Source: Casimicrobium huifangae
Lineage (GTDB): Bacteria; Pseudomonadota; Gammaproteobacteria; Burkholderiales; Casimicrobiaceae
NCBI RefSeq assembly: GCF_009746125.1
Contig: NZ_CP041352.1
Coordinates: 2,340,436-2,404,435, forward strand
DNA length: 64,000 nt
Direction of reading: 5' to 3'
Below the pieces are notes generated by a model. It worked only from the letters and a program-made list of their open reading frames with translations. It was not told the DNA's origin and ran no database searches. Positions 43,989-56,544 of the stretch are shown piece by piece (the first letter of the stretch is position 1; every line of letters starts with the position of its first letter). The translations under genes and the position numbers were made by a program.

Positions 43989-45427
43989 GCAGTGGCAATG
44001 TCCCTGACAGGTGCATCTTCATAGGACACTTCAACCGTCACGCGCAGGCCTGATACACCAGGCTCGGCGCGACTGCGGTTGCGCAGCGTAAGCCGGGCCC
44101 CCACCGCGCGGCAGATGTCACGACAGATCACCAGCCCAAGACCGCTGCCGCTGTTGGGATCGCCCGACGAGAACGGCTCAAACAGCTTCGCCTCCCGCTC
44201 TGCGTCCAGTCCCGGGCCGCTGTCCCACACCGACATCAGCACGGTACGCCCGGCCAGAACGATGTCGATACCGATTGCCGATCCCGGCGGCGTGTGCCGG
44301 ATGGCATTGCTCACCAGATTACGCAGCAGCTCACGAATCATCCATTCATGCGCCGCCACCACCACCGGCCGGTGCTCCGGCGCCTCCAGCGCAAAATCCA
44401 GCGCCTTGTCCGCCAGCAGCGGCGAGCATTCAACCGCCAGATCACGCGCCAGCGACACCAGCTCGGTCTGCTCGGAGGCCTCCGGCGCTTCGCTCTCCAG
44501 TTGCGCTACTTTGGCCAACGCGAGCATCTGGTTGGCAACGCGGGTCGCCCGGTCCACCGACTGCGACAGCTCGGCAAAGGCCACGTCGGGCGCCAAGTCA
44601 CCCCGTTGCGCGTTCTGCACCTGCGCCTTGAGCACGGCGAGCGGCGTGCGCAACTGATGCGAGGCATCACGGACGAAGCGCTGGCGGTTGTCGAGCACGC
44701 CCTTCAAGCGCGCCATCACTTCGTTCAAGGCCTCAACAATGGGCCGCAGCTCGCGTGGTGCCGGCGTGACCAGCGGCGACAGTGAGTCCGGATCACGCTC
44801 GAGCAGCTCGCGACGCAGCACCGAGATCGGTCGCAAGCCGCGGCCGATCAGCCACCACATCAGCACCGACAGAATCATCAGGAAGATCACCTGCCGGTCC
44901 AGCGTCGAGATCAGCCCCTGCTGCGCCAGCGACTTGCGCAGTTCCAGCGTCTCGGCCACCTGCACCGTCACCATGCGGTAACTCTGGCCGTCGTACACCG
45001 GCTGCAACAGGGCCACGACACGCACCGGATCACCCTCGAACTTGTCCTCGTAAAACGAGGCCAGTGCCGCGTAGGGCGTTCGCTTCGGGAACACTCCGTT
45101 GTGCTTGGGGAGCTCTTGATAACCGGACAGGAAGCCGCCGTCAAAATCGCTCACCCGGTAGACGATGCGACCGCGCGTCACCGCCTCGAACACTTCCAGC
45201 GTGGCATAGGGCAGCGATGCGCTGAGCTTGCCCTCCTCAAACTTGACGGTATCGCCAATCGCACGCGCCGACGCCAGCAGCGTGCGGTCGTAGGCGATGT
45301 TGATCGATTCCAGCGTGTTCTGGTAGATCACCGTGGTGTCGATGATCAGAAAGGTCACCAGCGCACCGAGGATCAGGACGGCAAGCCGACGCCGGATCGA
45401 GAGTTCACGCCCGGCAAGCAGTGCCAT
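43985..45427 (-). CDS. tctE: Sensor histidine kinase, TctE-like
   Basis: Membrane-bound sensor of a two-component system, 480 residues. Two membrane segments (about 14-34 and 175-195) enclose a periplasmic TctE-type sensor region. A HAMP-like linker, the dimerisation helix with phospho-acceptor His in RDASHQLRTPLAVL (about 256), and the ATPase domain (LLRNLVSNAIRHTPPG, SVWDSGPGLD, GSGLGLVICRDI) follow. The response regulator gene tctD lies 11 bases upstream and the receptor gene diverges from it, the classic arrangement for control of tricarboxylate uptake. Confidence 0.93.
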   Translation of the reverse strand: MALLAGRELSIRRRLAVLILGALVTFLIIDTTVIYQNTLESINIAYDRTLLASARAIGDTVKFEEGKLSASLPYATLEVFEAVTRGRIVYRVSDFDGGFLSGYQELPKHNGVFPKRTPYAALASFYEDKFEGDPVRVVALLQPVYDGQSYRMVTVQVAETLELRKSLAQQGLISTLDRQVIFLMILSVLMWWLIGRGLRPISVLRRELLERDPDSLSPLVTPAPRELRPIVEALNEVMARLKGVLDNRQRFVRDASHQLRTPLAVLKAQVQNAQRGDLAPDVAFAELSQSVDRATRVANQMLALAKVAQLESEAPEASEQTELVSLARDLAVECSPLLADKALDFALEAPEHRPVVVAAHEWMIRELLRNLVSNAIRHTPPGSAIGIDIVLAGRTVLMSVWDSGPGLDAEREAKLFEPFSSGDPNSGSGLGLVICRDICRAVGARLTLRNRSRAEPGVSGLRVTVEVSYEDAPVRDIATA

Positions 45428-45438
45428 TGGTTTGCCCG

Positions 45439-46155
45439 CTACTCGGCGCGTTTCTCGCGAATCAGGTAGCCAACGCCGCGCAGCGCCACCAGCTCCACGC
45501 CGAGCCCGGCGATCTTCTTGCGCAGCCGGTAGGCCACCACCTCAATGGCGTCGGGCTGGGCATCGCTGCCATCGGCAAACACGCGCTCCCACAGGCGGTC
45601 GCGCGTCACCGCATGCGCCGGTCGCTCCATCAGCGCCGACAGCATGGCAAATTCACGGGCTGACAGCTCAATGGCCTCGCCGTTGGCGTAACAGACGCCG
45701 GCCGCCTCATCGATCGCCAGCGCGCCAAAATCAAGCCGCGCCGAGCCGCTGGCCTGCACACCACCGCGACCGCGCCGCAACAGGGCGAGCAGACGCGCCT
45801 CCAGTTCGTCGAGATCAAAGGGCTTGGGCAAGTAGTCATCGGCGCCAAGGCGCAGGCCCTGCACCCGGTCGCCCACCGTACCGCGGGCGGTGAGCACAAT
45901 CACCGGTGTACCAATGCCCTTGCCGCGCATGCCGCGCAGCACCTCCAGACCATCCAGCTCCGGCAGTGTCAGATCAAGCACGATGGCCGCAAATGGCTCG
46001 CTGCAGGCTCGATCGAGCGCAGTCTGCCCATTGGTGGCCTGTGCCACATTGAAGCCGCGGCGCGAAAGCCCGAGCGCGAGCGCTTGCGCCAGCGCCGGAT
46101 CGTCCTCCACCACCAGCAAACGCGGTTTGTCACCGCCGGATGTCATGCTTGCCAT
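45439..46155 (-). CDS. tctD: OmpR-family response regulator, TctD-like
   Basis: DNA-binding response regulator of 238 residues. The receiver domain has RLLVVEDDPALAQAL, phospho-acceptor Asp in VLDLTLPELDG (about residue 60), VIVLTAR and DDYLPKPFD. The C-terminal winged helix has LSAREFAMLSALMERP and RLRKKIAG...LRGVGYLI. It is probably the activator of the divergent receptor gene at 46336. Confidence 0.94.
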   Translation of the reverse strand: MASMTSGGDKPRLLVVEDDPALAQALALGLSRRGFNVAQATNGQTALDRACSEPFAAIVLDLTLPELDGLEVLRGMRGKGIGTPVIVLTARGTVGDRVQGLRLGADDYLPKPFDLDELEARLLALLRRGRGGVQASGSARLDFGALAIDEAAGVCYANGEAIELSAREFAMLSALMERPAHAVTRDRLWERVFADGSDAQPDAIEVVAYRLRKKIAGLGVELVALRGVGYLIREKRAE

Positions 46156-46335
46156 GCGCTTTTCGTTTTTGCCGTTATCGCGTTGATCGCTGCATGCAAC
46201 CCATTGCGACGGACAGCCTCGCGACAGTGCGAGTACCTAGCATCAAATGCATATTCTTCTGGACGACAGATCGATTGGGGCGCACAAGTCCCCGACTCCG
46301 GTCTTGCGACCGCAAACGCCCATAACGCCACGTCA

Positions 46336-47370
46336 ATGAATACGCCGTCCGTCAATCGCAAAGCCATGCCTGACCGGCAATCCTCCCCGGACGCGATGTT
46401 ACCGTGCCGCGCGGTCGCTCATGCGTTGTCGGCGCTGCTCATGCTTGCAGCTGTCCTGTTGCTGCCGCTATCGGTACAGGCGCTGGACCGTGTGCAATTC
46501 CTGATTGGCACCAACCCCGGAGGCGGCTACGACCAGACTGCGCGCAGTCTTGCACAGGCCATGATTGATGCGGGTGTCGCGCAATCTGCAAGCTTTGACT
46601 ACAAGGGCGGTGCCGGCGGCACCATCGCACTGGCTCATTTTGTTGGCAACCACCGTAGCGAGCGCAACACCTTTCTGGTCACCGGCGCGGTCATGGTCGG
46701 CGCCATCGTGCAAAACCGGCCGCCGGCATCGCTGGCGCAGGCAACACCCATCGCCAGGCTGTTCTACGAGTACAACGTGTTTGCAGTGCCACCGAGCTCG
46801 CCCATTCGCACCATGCGGGATGTGATTGACATGCTCAAGCGCGATCCCGCCTCGGTCAAGTGGGGCGGTGGCTCCCGGGGCTCGGTTGACCAGATTTCGA
46901 TTGCCCAGATCGCGCGCATCGCCGGGGTGAATCCGATGCGCATCAACTATCTGCCGTTTCAGGGCGGCGGCGAAGTGTCCGCCGCGATCGTTGGCGATCA
47001 TGTCACCATCGGAACGTCGGGCTGGAATGAGCTGGCACCGCTGATCCGTGCGGGCAAGCTGCGCGCCATCGCGATTACGGCGCCCGAGCGGGTGGCCGGA
47101 AACCCCACGCCGACGCTGCGCGAACAAGGGGTTGACGTCGAAATCAGCAACTGGCGTGGCGTCTATGGCGCGCCGGGCCTCAGCGCCGAGCAGCGCCGGA
47201 CGCTGACGCGGGCGGTAACTCTGGCGGTGCGCCAGAAATCCTGGATCGAGGCGCTGGTGACCAACGGCTGGACGCCCGCGTTGTTGACCGGCCCCGATTT
47301 CGATCAGTTTGTCGACAGCGAGCACACCCGGATCGAATCAGCGATGCGGGATGCGGGACTGATCAAGTAG
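46336..47370 (+). CDS. Tripartite tricarboxylate transporter receptor (Bug/TctC family)
   Basis: Periplasmic solute-binding protein of 344 residues. From the ATG at 46336 the signal peptide is long, with the hydrophobic core near residues 30-48 (ALLMLAAVLLLPLSVQAL); ATGs at 46366 and 46396 are alternatives. Mature-part motifs GTNPGGGYDQTAR, ENKGGAGG-like DYKGGAGGTIA and GNPTPTLREQGVDVEI are typical. Members bind citrate, aspartate and other carboxylates; the ligand is not predictable here. No TctA/TctB membrane subunits are encoded nearby, as is common for Bug proteins. It is transcribed away from tctD. Confidence 0.9.
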   Translation: MNTPSVNRKAMPDRQSSPDAMLPCRAVAHALSALLMLAAVLLLPLSVQALDRVQFLIGTNPGGGYDQTARSLAQAMIDAGVAQSASFDYKGGAGGTIALAHFVGNHRSERNTFLVTGAVMVGAIVQNRPPASLAQATPIARLFYEYNVFAVPPSSPIRTMRDVIDMLKRDPASVKWGGGSRGSVDQISIAQIARIAGVNPMRINYLPFQGGGEVSAAIVGDHVTIGTSGWNELAPLIRAGKLRAIAITAPERVAGNPTPTLREQGVDVEISNWRGVYGAPGLSAEQRRTLTRAVTLAVRQKSWIEALVTNGWTPALLTGPDFDQFVDSEHTRIESAMRDAGLIK

Positions 47371-47392
47371 CGCTGCAAAGCGCTGCCCGGCG

Positions 47393-48202
47393 CTACTGGC
47401 GCGCCGACATTCGCTGCCCGAGCATCGTGTAGAGTGCGATCGCGCCGGCGGTGGCAACGTTCAGCGACTCGATACCGGCCTCCATCGGGATGCACAGCCC
47501 GCCGCTCAACGCCGGAACGATTGCCTCGCTCAGTCCATGCCCCTCGTTGGACAGCACCAGCACGTTGCTGGCGCCGAAACAGGCATCGAACAGGGAGACT
47601 GTTTTCACCGAACCCAAGTCTCTCGGCAAAGTTGCCCAGCGCTGACCGGTGAATGCTGCCAGCGCCTCCGGCAGCGCGACGGCCTCGACCACCTGCGTAT
47701 GGAAGTGAGCGCCCTGGGCCGCGCGCAGCGTCTTCACGCTCCACGCAAATGCGCAACCGGGCGACAGCCAGACCTGTTCGACCCCGGCCGCAGCCGCGGT
47801 GCGGATCAGTGTGCCGACGTTGCCGGGATCCTGCACTTCATCCAGCGCAAGCACGAAACCGCTGGTTGCCAGCGCAGGTACCGGTGGCGTCGCTGCGATC
47901 GCCAGTACGCCGGTCGGGCTGACCAGCGTGGACAAGGAATCAAAGAGCTGCGGCGCCACCAGCACGGCCTCATGCGCGCGATCGACCAGCGATCGCTGCG
48001 CTGCGGTCAACACGTTGCCCTCACCGGCCGAACGAATGGCGACGATTTCCAGCGCACCCACCCGCTCGACGTAGCTTTGCGCGAGGTGCTCGCCCTCAAG
48101 CAGGCACATGCCATCGCGCTTGCGGGCCGGCGCCGAGCGTGACAACGCCGCGAAGCGCTTGAACAGCGCGTTGTCGCGGGAGGTGATCGTCTTCAACTGC
48201 AC
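47393..48202 (-). CDS. TrmH/SpoU-family RNA 2'-O-methyltransferase
   Basis: A 269-residue knotted SPOUT methyltransferase. The N-terminal substrate-binding domain begins KTITSRDNALFKRFAAL. SAM-binding knot motifs are VQDPGNVGTLIRTA, LVLSNEGHGL and IPMEAGIESLNVATAGAI. Relatives methylate 23S rRNA or tRNA riboses; the exact target cannot be assigned. Repeat copy D lies between it and ftsB. Confidence 0.92.
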   Translation of the reverse strand: MQLKTITSRDNALFKRFAALSRSAPARKRDGMCLLEGEHLAQSYVERVGALEIVAIRSAGEGNVLTAAQRSLVDRAHEAVLVAPQLFDSLSTLVSPTGVLAIAATPPVPALATSGFVLALDEVQDPGNVGTLIRTAAAAGVEQVWLSPGCAFAWSVKTLRAAQGAHFHTQVVEAVALPEALAAFTGQRWATLPRDLGSVKTVSLFDACFGASNVLVLSNEGHGLSEAIVPALSGGLCIPMEAGIESLNVATAGAIALYTMLGQRMSARQ

Positions 48203-48255
48203 AGCATCAAAGCAGCCCGCGCATCGATCGCACGGCGACCGTGACCGGCAAATCG

Positions 48256-48379
48256 TAACAACATTGCTACGAAACCCGCATCGGGTCTGGGCTCAGCGCC
48301 AAAAGAGGCGGAAAGTCGACAAAATGCCGAATCGCGCTCGGAGCCCATAGCTAACAAGGCTTTCATCGCAAAGCTATTG
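48256..48379. repeat. Near-palindromic intergenic repeat, copy D
   Basis: Centre AAGTCGAC (GTCGAC 48315-48320). Inner arms GGGCTC (48289-48294) and GAGCCC (48341-48346) are perfectly complementary. Right outer arm GGCTTTCATCGCAAAGCT at 48358-48375. Offsets are 26, 27 and 19. The right end overlaps the stop codon of ftsB (48374-48376), which shows how close to a coding end these elements can sit. Confidence 0.75.
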
Positions 48380-48712
48380 CTTTTTTGCCGGTACGGGCGA
48401 GTTGCCACTGGCCGCCGGAGCCGCTGCCGGCGCCGGCAACTCCTTCACCTGAATCAGCGTTTCGCCCTTCTTGACCATGCCCAGCTCACTGCGGGCGCGC
48501 TCTTCGATCGCCTCGCCCGCCTTTTCCAGATCGCGCACGTCGGCATCGAGCACGGCATTCTTTTGCCTGGCGTCTTCGTTCTTCGCCTTCAGTTCCGACA
48601 GCTCCTGCTCGAGCGCATGCGCGCGCGGCACCGAGCCCTTGTCAAACCAGAGCTTGTACTGAAGCCCGAGGAACATCAGCACCAGCGCGGCGAAGATGAC
48701 GCGTCCGATCAT
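48374..48712 (-). CDS. ftsB: Cell-division protein FtsB
   Basis: Small bitopic divisome protein that bridges FtsL and FtsQ. About 112 residues from the ATG at 48712 (MIGRVIFAALVL); a longer in-frame start would put 15 hydrophilic residues before the membrane segment. Membrane segment about 4-20, then a coiled coil (ALEQELSELKAKNEDARQKN) and the family ending ERARSELGMVKKGE. The last 25 residues are a Pro/Ala-rich tail. It sits directly after eno, the standard arrangement. Confidence 0.93.
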   Translation of the reverse strand: MIGRVIFAALVLMFLGLQYKLWFDKGSVPRAHALEQELSELKAKNEDARQKNAVLDADVRDLEKAGEAIEERARSELGMVKKGETLIQVKELPAPAAAPAASGNSPVPAKKQ

Positions 48713-48760
48713 GCCGATGTCCCGAGCTTCATGGAACGACTGACTCGCCACAATCACCTG

Positions 48761-50068
<1,308 letters not shown>

Positions 50069-50128
50069 TCAAAAATGCGGTCGCTGGCCCGATGGTCTGC
50101 CGCCGTTCGCGACACCCACACACCGGGG

Positions 50129-52710
<2,582 letters not shown>

Positions 52711-52739
52711 TCAGGGGCACGGCGGCGGGCTTGCGTTGG

Positions 52740-52865
52740 CTTTCATCTTTTTCATGAAAACCTTATCCAATCAGGGCTCCAAGCAGAAAACGGTGGAAAG
52801 TCGACTAAATGTCAATTTAGCGCTGAGCCCTTGATCATCCAGGGTTTCGCCAGAAAGTTGATTAG
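52740..52865. repeat. Near-palindromic intergenic repeat, copy E
   Basis: Centre AAGTCGACTA (GTCGAC 52800-52805). Inner arms AGGGCTC (52773-52779) and GAGCCCT (52825-52831) are perfectly complementary. Right outer arm AGGGTTTCGCCAGAAAGTTG with ATTA after it (to 52864). Left side has TTTTTCATGAAAACCTTATCC. Offsets are 26, 26 and 19. It fills half of the space between divergent pyrG and the ATPase gene. Confidence 0.8.
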
Positions 52866-52901
52866 TTCCTGCAAGTGCCCCGGTCGCCCCCTCGCGGCGT
52901 T

Positions 52902-55529
52902 ATGCTGACCGCCATGCAAGACACCGCATCAACGACCGCTGCTGCCACCTCAATCAGCAGCGGGCTAAGCAGTCACGACGCCGCGCAGCGCCTGCACCGC
53001 GACGGCCCCAATGCACTGGCGACCGATGGCCGTCGGGGCATTCTGGCGATCATTGCCGACACCGCCCGCGAGCCGATGTTCCTGCTGCTGCTCGCCGCCG
53101 GCACCTTGTATCTGCTGTTCGGCGAGGCCGTCGAGGGCATCACCCTGTTCGCTGCGGTGCTGATCATGCTGGGCCTCACGCTCTACCAGGAGGGCAAGAC
53201 CGAGCGGGCACTGGAGGCCCTGCGCGACCTGACCAGTCCGCGTGCCCGGGTTATCCGCGACGGTCAGGCGCAACGGATCGCCGGTCGCGATGTGGTTGCT
53301 GGCGACGTGCTGCTGCTCGCCGAGGGCGACCGGGTGCCGGCGGACGCCATCCTGATCGAAGGCCACGACCTGATGGCCGACGAATCGCTGCTGACCGGCG
53401 AGCCGGTGCCGGTGCGCAAGATCACCGCCCCAGATGCCCCGGCCACCGCTACGGGCACGCCCACCCCCGGCGGCGATGACCAGCCGCACGTCTACTCCGG
53501 CACCCTCATCGTGCAGGGGCAAGGTATGGCACGCGTCACAGCAACGGGTCCACGCAGTGCCATTGGCCGCATCGGCACCTCGCTGGCGACGCTTGCGGTC
53601 GAACGCTCGCCGCTGCAAATGCAGACCACCGCGCTGGTACGCAATCTCGCCGTACTGGCGGTCTGCCTGAGTCTGGTACTGGTTGGCATCTACGGCCTGC
53701 TGCGTGGCGACTGGCTGCAGGCGCTGCTGGCCGGTATCGCACTGGCGATGGCGCTGTTGCCCGAGGAATATCCGGTGGTGATGACGGTGTTTCCGGCGCT
53801 CGGCGCCTGGCGGCTGTCGAAGGAAAAGGTGCTGACCCGGCGCATCACGGCCATCGAGACGCTGGGGGCCACCTCGGTGCTGTGCGCCGACAAGACCGGC
53901 ACACTGACCGAGAACCGCATGACCGTCGCCCGGCTGCGCGTCGGCAGCGAGGCCAGCAGCGCCACGCTCGACATCGACTACGGCGAACGCGGCGAACTGC
54001 CGGAAGCCTTTCATGCGCTGGTCGAGTACACCATTCTCGCCAGCGCGCCAGACCCGTTCGATCCGATGGAAAAGGCGTTTCACCGCCTCGGCGAGCACTT
54101 TCTCGCCAACACCGAGCACTTGCATCGCGACTGGACGCTCGCGCACGGCTACGGGCTCACGCCCGAGCTGCGGGCGATGGCACAGGTGTGGAAGGCGCGC
54201 GACGGCGACGATTTTGTGGTGGCCGCCAAGGGCGCGCCAGAGGCCATCGTCGATCTTTGCCACCTCAGCCCGGCTGCGCGAGCCAGTATCGCAAGTCAGG
54301 TGGACAGCATGGCGAGCGATGGCCTGCGCGTGCTGGCCGCCGCCCGCGCCCGCTATCGCGGCACGACGGATTCGCCGTGGCCAGCCGGTGAACACGATTT
54401 CGACTTTGAATATCTCGGCCTGATCGGACTGGCCGACCCGATCCGGCCGGAGATACCTCACGCCGTCGCGCAGTGCCGTTCGGCGGGCATTCGCGTCATC
54501 ATGATCACCGGTGACTACCCGGCAACGGCGCGGAGCATCGCCCAGAGTGCGGGTCTGCTGGTCGGCAACACCGGTGACTCCGCCGTGCTGTCAGGCGACG
54601 AGCTGGCGCAACTGAGTGACACGCAACTGCAGCTGCGACTGCGCAGCGTCAATGTCTGCGCCCGCATCGCGCCGGAGCAGAAGCTGCGTATCGTGCAGGC
54701 GCTGAAGGCGCAGGGCGACGTCGTCGCCATGACCGGTGACGGCGTCAACGATGCGCCAGCGCTGAAGGCTGCGCACGTCGGCGTGGCGATGGGCGGCCGC
54801 GGCACCGATGTCGCGCGCGAGGCAGCATCCATCGTGTTGCTCGACGACAACTTCAGCTCCATCGTGCGGGCCGTGCGGCTCGGTCGCCGCATCTTCGACA
54901 ACCTGCAGAAATCGATGTCCTACCTGCTGGCCGTGCACGTGCCGATCGCCGGCATGGCGCTACTGCCGGTGCTGCTTGGCTGGCCGGTGATGCTGTTGCC
55001 GCTGCACATCGCCTTTCTCGAGCTGGTGATTGATCCGGCCTGCTCGCTGGCGTTTGAGAACGAGCCCGCTGAACGCGATGTGATGCAGCGACCGCCGCGT
55101 GACACCGGCGCCAGCCTGTTCGGCGGCGCCACACTGGCCTTCGCACTGCTGCAAGGCGCCGGTGCGCTAGTGGTGGTAATGGTGGCCTACGGCTGGGGCT
55201 TGCAGCAGTTGACCGAAGAACAGGCGCGCGCCTTTGGCTTCTGCGCCCTAGTGGTGGCAAATCTGGCGCTGATACTGTCCAACCGCTCGCATCACGTCTC
55301 GCTGCTGGCCAGCTTGCGGCGACCCAACCGCACGCTGTGGATCGTCACCTCAGCGACGGCCGGGTTGCTGTTGCTGGTAGTTGCCGTGCCCGCGCTGGCC
55401 GGACTGTTCCGCTTCGCCGCGTTGCCGTGGTCTGCGGGCCTGATGTTGCCTGCGCTGGCGGTAGTCGCAGCGCTCTGGTTCGAACTGATGCGGCGCGGCT
55501 TTGCGCGGCATCTGCGTCGTGCGCGCTAG
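52902..55529 (+). CDS. Cation-transporting P-type ATPase with PEEYP motif
   Basis: Membrane ion pump of 875 residues from the ATG at 52902; an ATG at 52914 and a GTG at 52875 are alternatives, none with a clear ribosome site. Domains in order: actuator with ADESLLTGEPVPV, phosphorylation domain with CADKTGTLTENRM (Asp330), nucleotide-binding KGAPEAIVDL, hinge MTGDGVNDAPALKAA. About eight to ten membrane segments. The fourth-segment motif reads PEEYPVVMT (287-291) instead of the PEGLP of P2-type Ca and Na/K pumps, so the transported ion is not predictable. The 3' end overlaps the convergent hydroxylase gene by 4 bases. Confidence 0.93.
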   Translation: MLTAMQDTASTTAAATSISSGLSSHDAAQRLHRDGPNALATDGRRGILAIIADTAREPMFLLLLAAGTLYLLFGEAVEGITLFAAVLIMLGLTLYQEGKTERALEALRDLTSPRARVIRDGQAQRIAGRDVVAGDVLLLAEGDRVPADAILIEGHDLMADESLLTGEPVPVRKITAPDAPATATGTPTPGGDDQPHVYSGTLIVQGQGMARVTATGPRSAIGRIGTSLATLAVERSPLQMQTTALVRNLAVLAVCLSLVLVGIYGLLRGDWLQALLAGIALAMALLPEEYPVVMTVFPALGAWRLSKEKVLTRRITAIETLGATSVLCADKTGTLTENRMTVARLRVGSEASSATLDIDYGERGELPEAFHALVEYTILASAPDPFDPMEKAFHRLGEHFLANTEHLHRDWTLAHGYGLTPELRAMAQVWKARDGDDFVVAAKGAPEAIVDLCHLSPAARASIASQVDSMASDGLRVLAAARARYRGTTDSPWPAGEHDFDFEYLGLIGLADPIRPEIPHAVAQCRSAGIRVIMITGDYPATARSIAQSAGLLVGNTGDSAVLSGDELAQLSDTQLQLRLRSVNVCARIAPEQKLRIVQALKAQGDVVAMTGDGVNDAPALKAAHVGVAMGGRGTDVAREAASIVLLDDNFSSIVRAVRLGRRIFDNLQKSMSYLLAVHVPIAGMALLPVLLGWPVMLLPLHIAFLELVIDPACSLAFENEPAERDVMQRPPRDTGASLFGGATLAFALLQGAGALVVVMVAYGWGLQQLTEEQARAFGFCALVVANLALILSNRSHHVSLLASLRRPNRTLWIVTSATAGLLLLVVAVPALAGLFRFAALPWSAGLMLPALAVVAALWFELMRRGFARHLRRAR

Positions 55530-56428
55530 CCGCTGCCGTCGGCGCCGTGAGCGGCCTGCCGCCGCATGTTTTCGGTGGTGGGACCATTGCCATCGGGCTG
55601 CCAGCCCGGCGGACCAAACAGGTAGCCCGCCACGTCACGCGCCGAGCGAGCCTTGCGCAGGTCAGCAATGATGTCGATCCACGGCTGAAACACGATGCGC
55701 AGCGGGTTGTTGGACGTCAACGGTTTGACCCAGCCGTAACGCGGCTTGAGGTCGTCGCGCTCGGGGACGTAGGTGCCAAACAGGCGATCAAAAATTAACA
55801 GCACGCCGCCATAGTTGGCATCGAGATATTCGAGGTTGGACGCGTGATGCACCCGGTGCGCCGACGGCGTGTTGATGATGCCTTCAAGAAAGCCAAGCTT
55901 CGGGATCCACTCGGCGTGAATCCAGAACTGATAGAGCAGATTGATCGCAAACGCCACCAGAATGACCTGTGGCGCAAAGCCCAGCAACGCCAGCGGCGAA
56001 AAGAACACCAGCGACAGCGTGATCTTGCTGAACCAGCCGAGGCGATAGGCGGCCGAGAGGTTGAACTGATTGGGCGAATGGTGCACGGCATGATTGGCCC
56101 AGAACCAGCGCACGCGGTGACTCGCGCGGTGAAACCAGTAGTAGGCAAATTCGAGTGCAAGAAACAGCACCGCCCAACTCAGCGGATCTTTCATGTCCCA
56201 GTTGAGCACCCGATGTTCGTAAAGCCATGCCGCACCCGGCAGCGCCAGGAACGCCGGAATAAAGTCGGCAAGACGGCGCCCGGCAGCGACCGCGAGCGAC
56301 GCCATCGCGCCGCGCCAGTCGTATTGCCTGCCTGCCGTCAATGTCAGCACCAGCCCTTCGATCATCGCGCTGCCGACCGCGAGGAGCGCAACCACCACGT
56401 AGACCTTCTTCAGCAACACTGCGTCCAA
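55526..56428 (-). CDS. Sterol desaturase / fatty acid hydroxylase superfamily protein
   Basis: A di-iron membrane oxygenase of 300 residues. The TTG at 56428 is chosen because AGGAGG lies five bases before it; a longer frame has no ribosome site and adds hydrophilic residues. The histidine boxes are WFHRASHR, NHAVHHS and HRVHHASN, the eight-His iron ligand set. Four or five hydrophobic segments are seen. Substrate is a lipid, not known more closely. It is the last gene after an ABC exporter operon (HlyD gene ends 117 bases upstream), which hints at modification of an exported lipid (inference). Confidence 0.92.
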   Translation of the reverse strand: MDAVLLKKVYVVVALLAVGSAMIEGLVLTLTAGRQYDWRGAMASLAVAAGRRLADFIPAFLALPGAAWLYEHRVLNWDMKDPLSWAVLFLALEFAYYWFHRASHRVRWFWANHAVHHSPNQFNLSAAYRLGWFSKITLSLVFFSPLALLGFAPQVILVAFAINLLYQFWIHAEWIPKLGFLEGIINTPSAHRVHHASNLEYLDANYGGVLLIFDRLFGTYVPERDDLKPRYGWVKPLTSNNPLRIVFQPWIDIIADLRKARSARDVAGYLFGPPGWQPDGNGPTTENMRRQAAHGADGSG

Positions 56429-56544
56429 ATGCTTCCTCCTGATCCCGTTATCTCGGTGCGATTGAACGCAGTGACGCCGCGTTCCCTGACGCGGCAATTC
56501 AATTGCAACCGGCCGTAACCAGCACCAGTTGCGCAAGCCAACCT

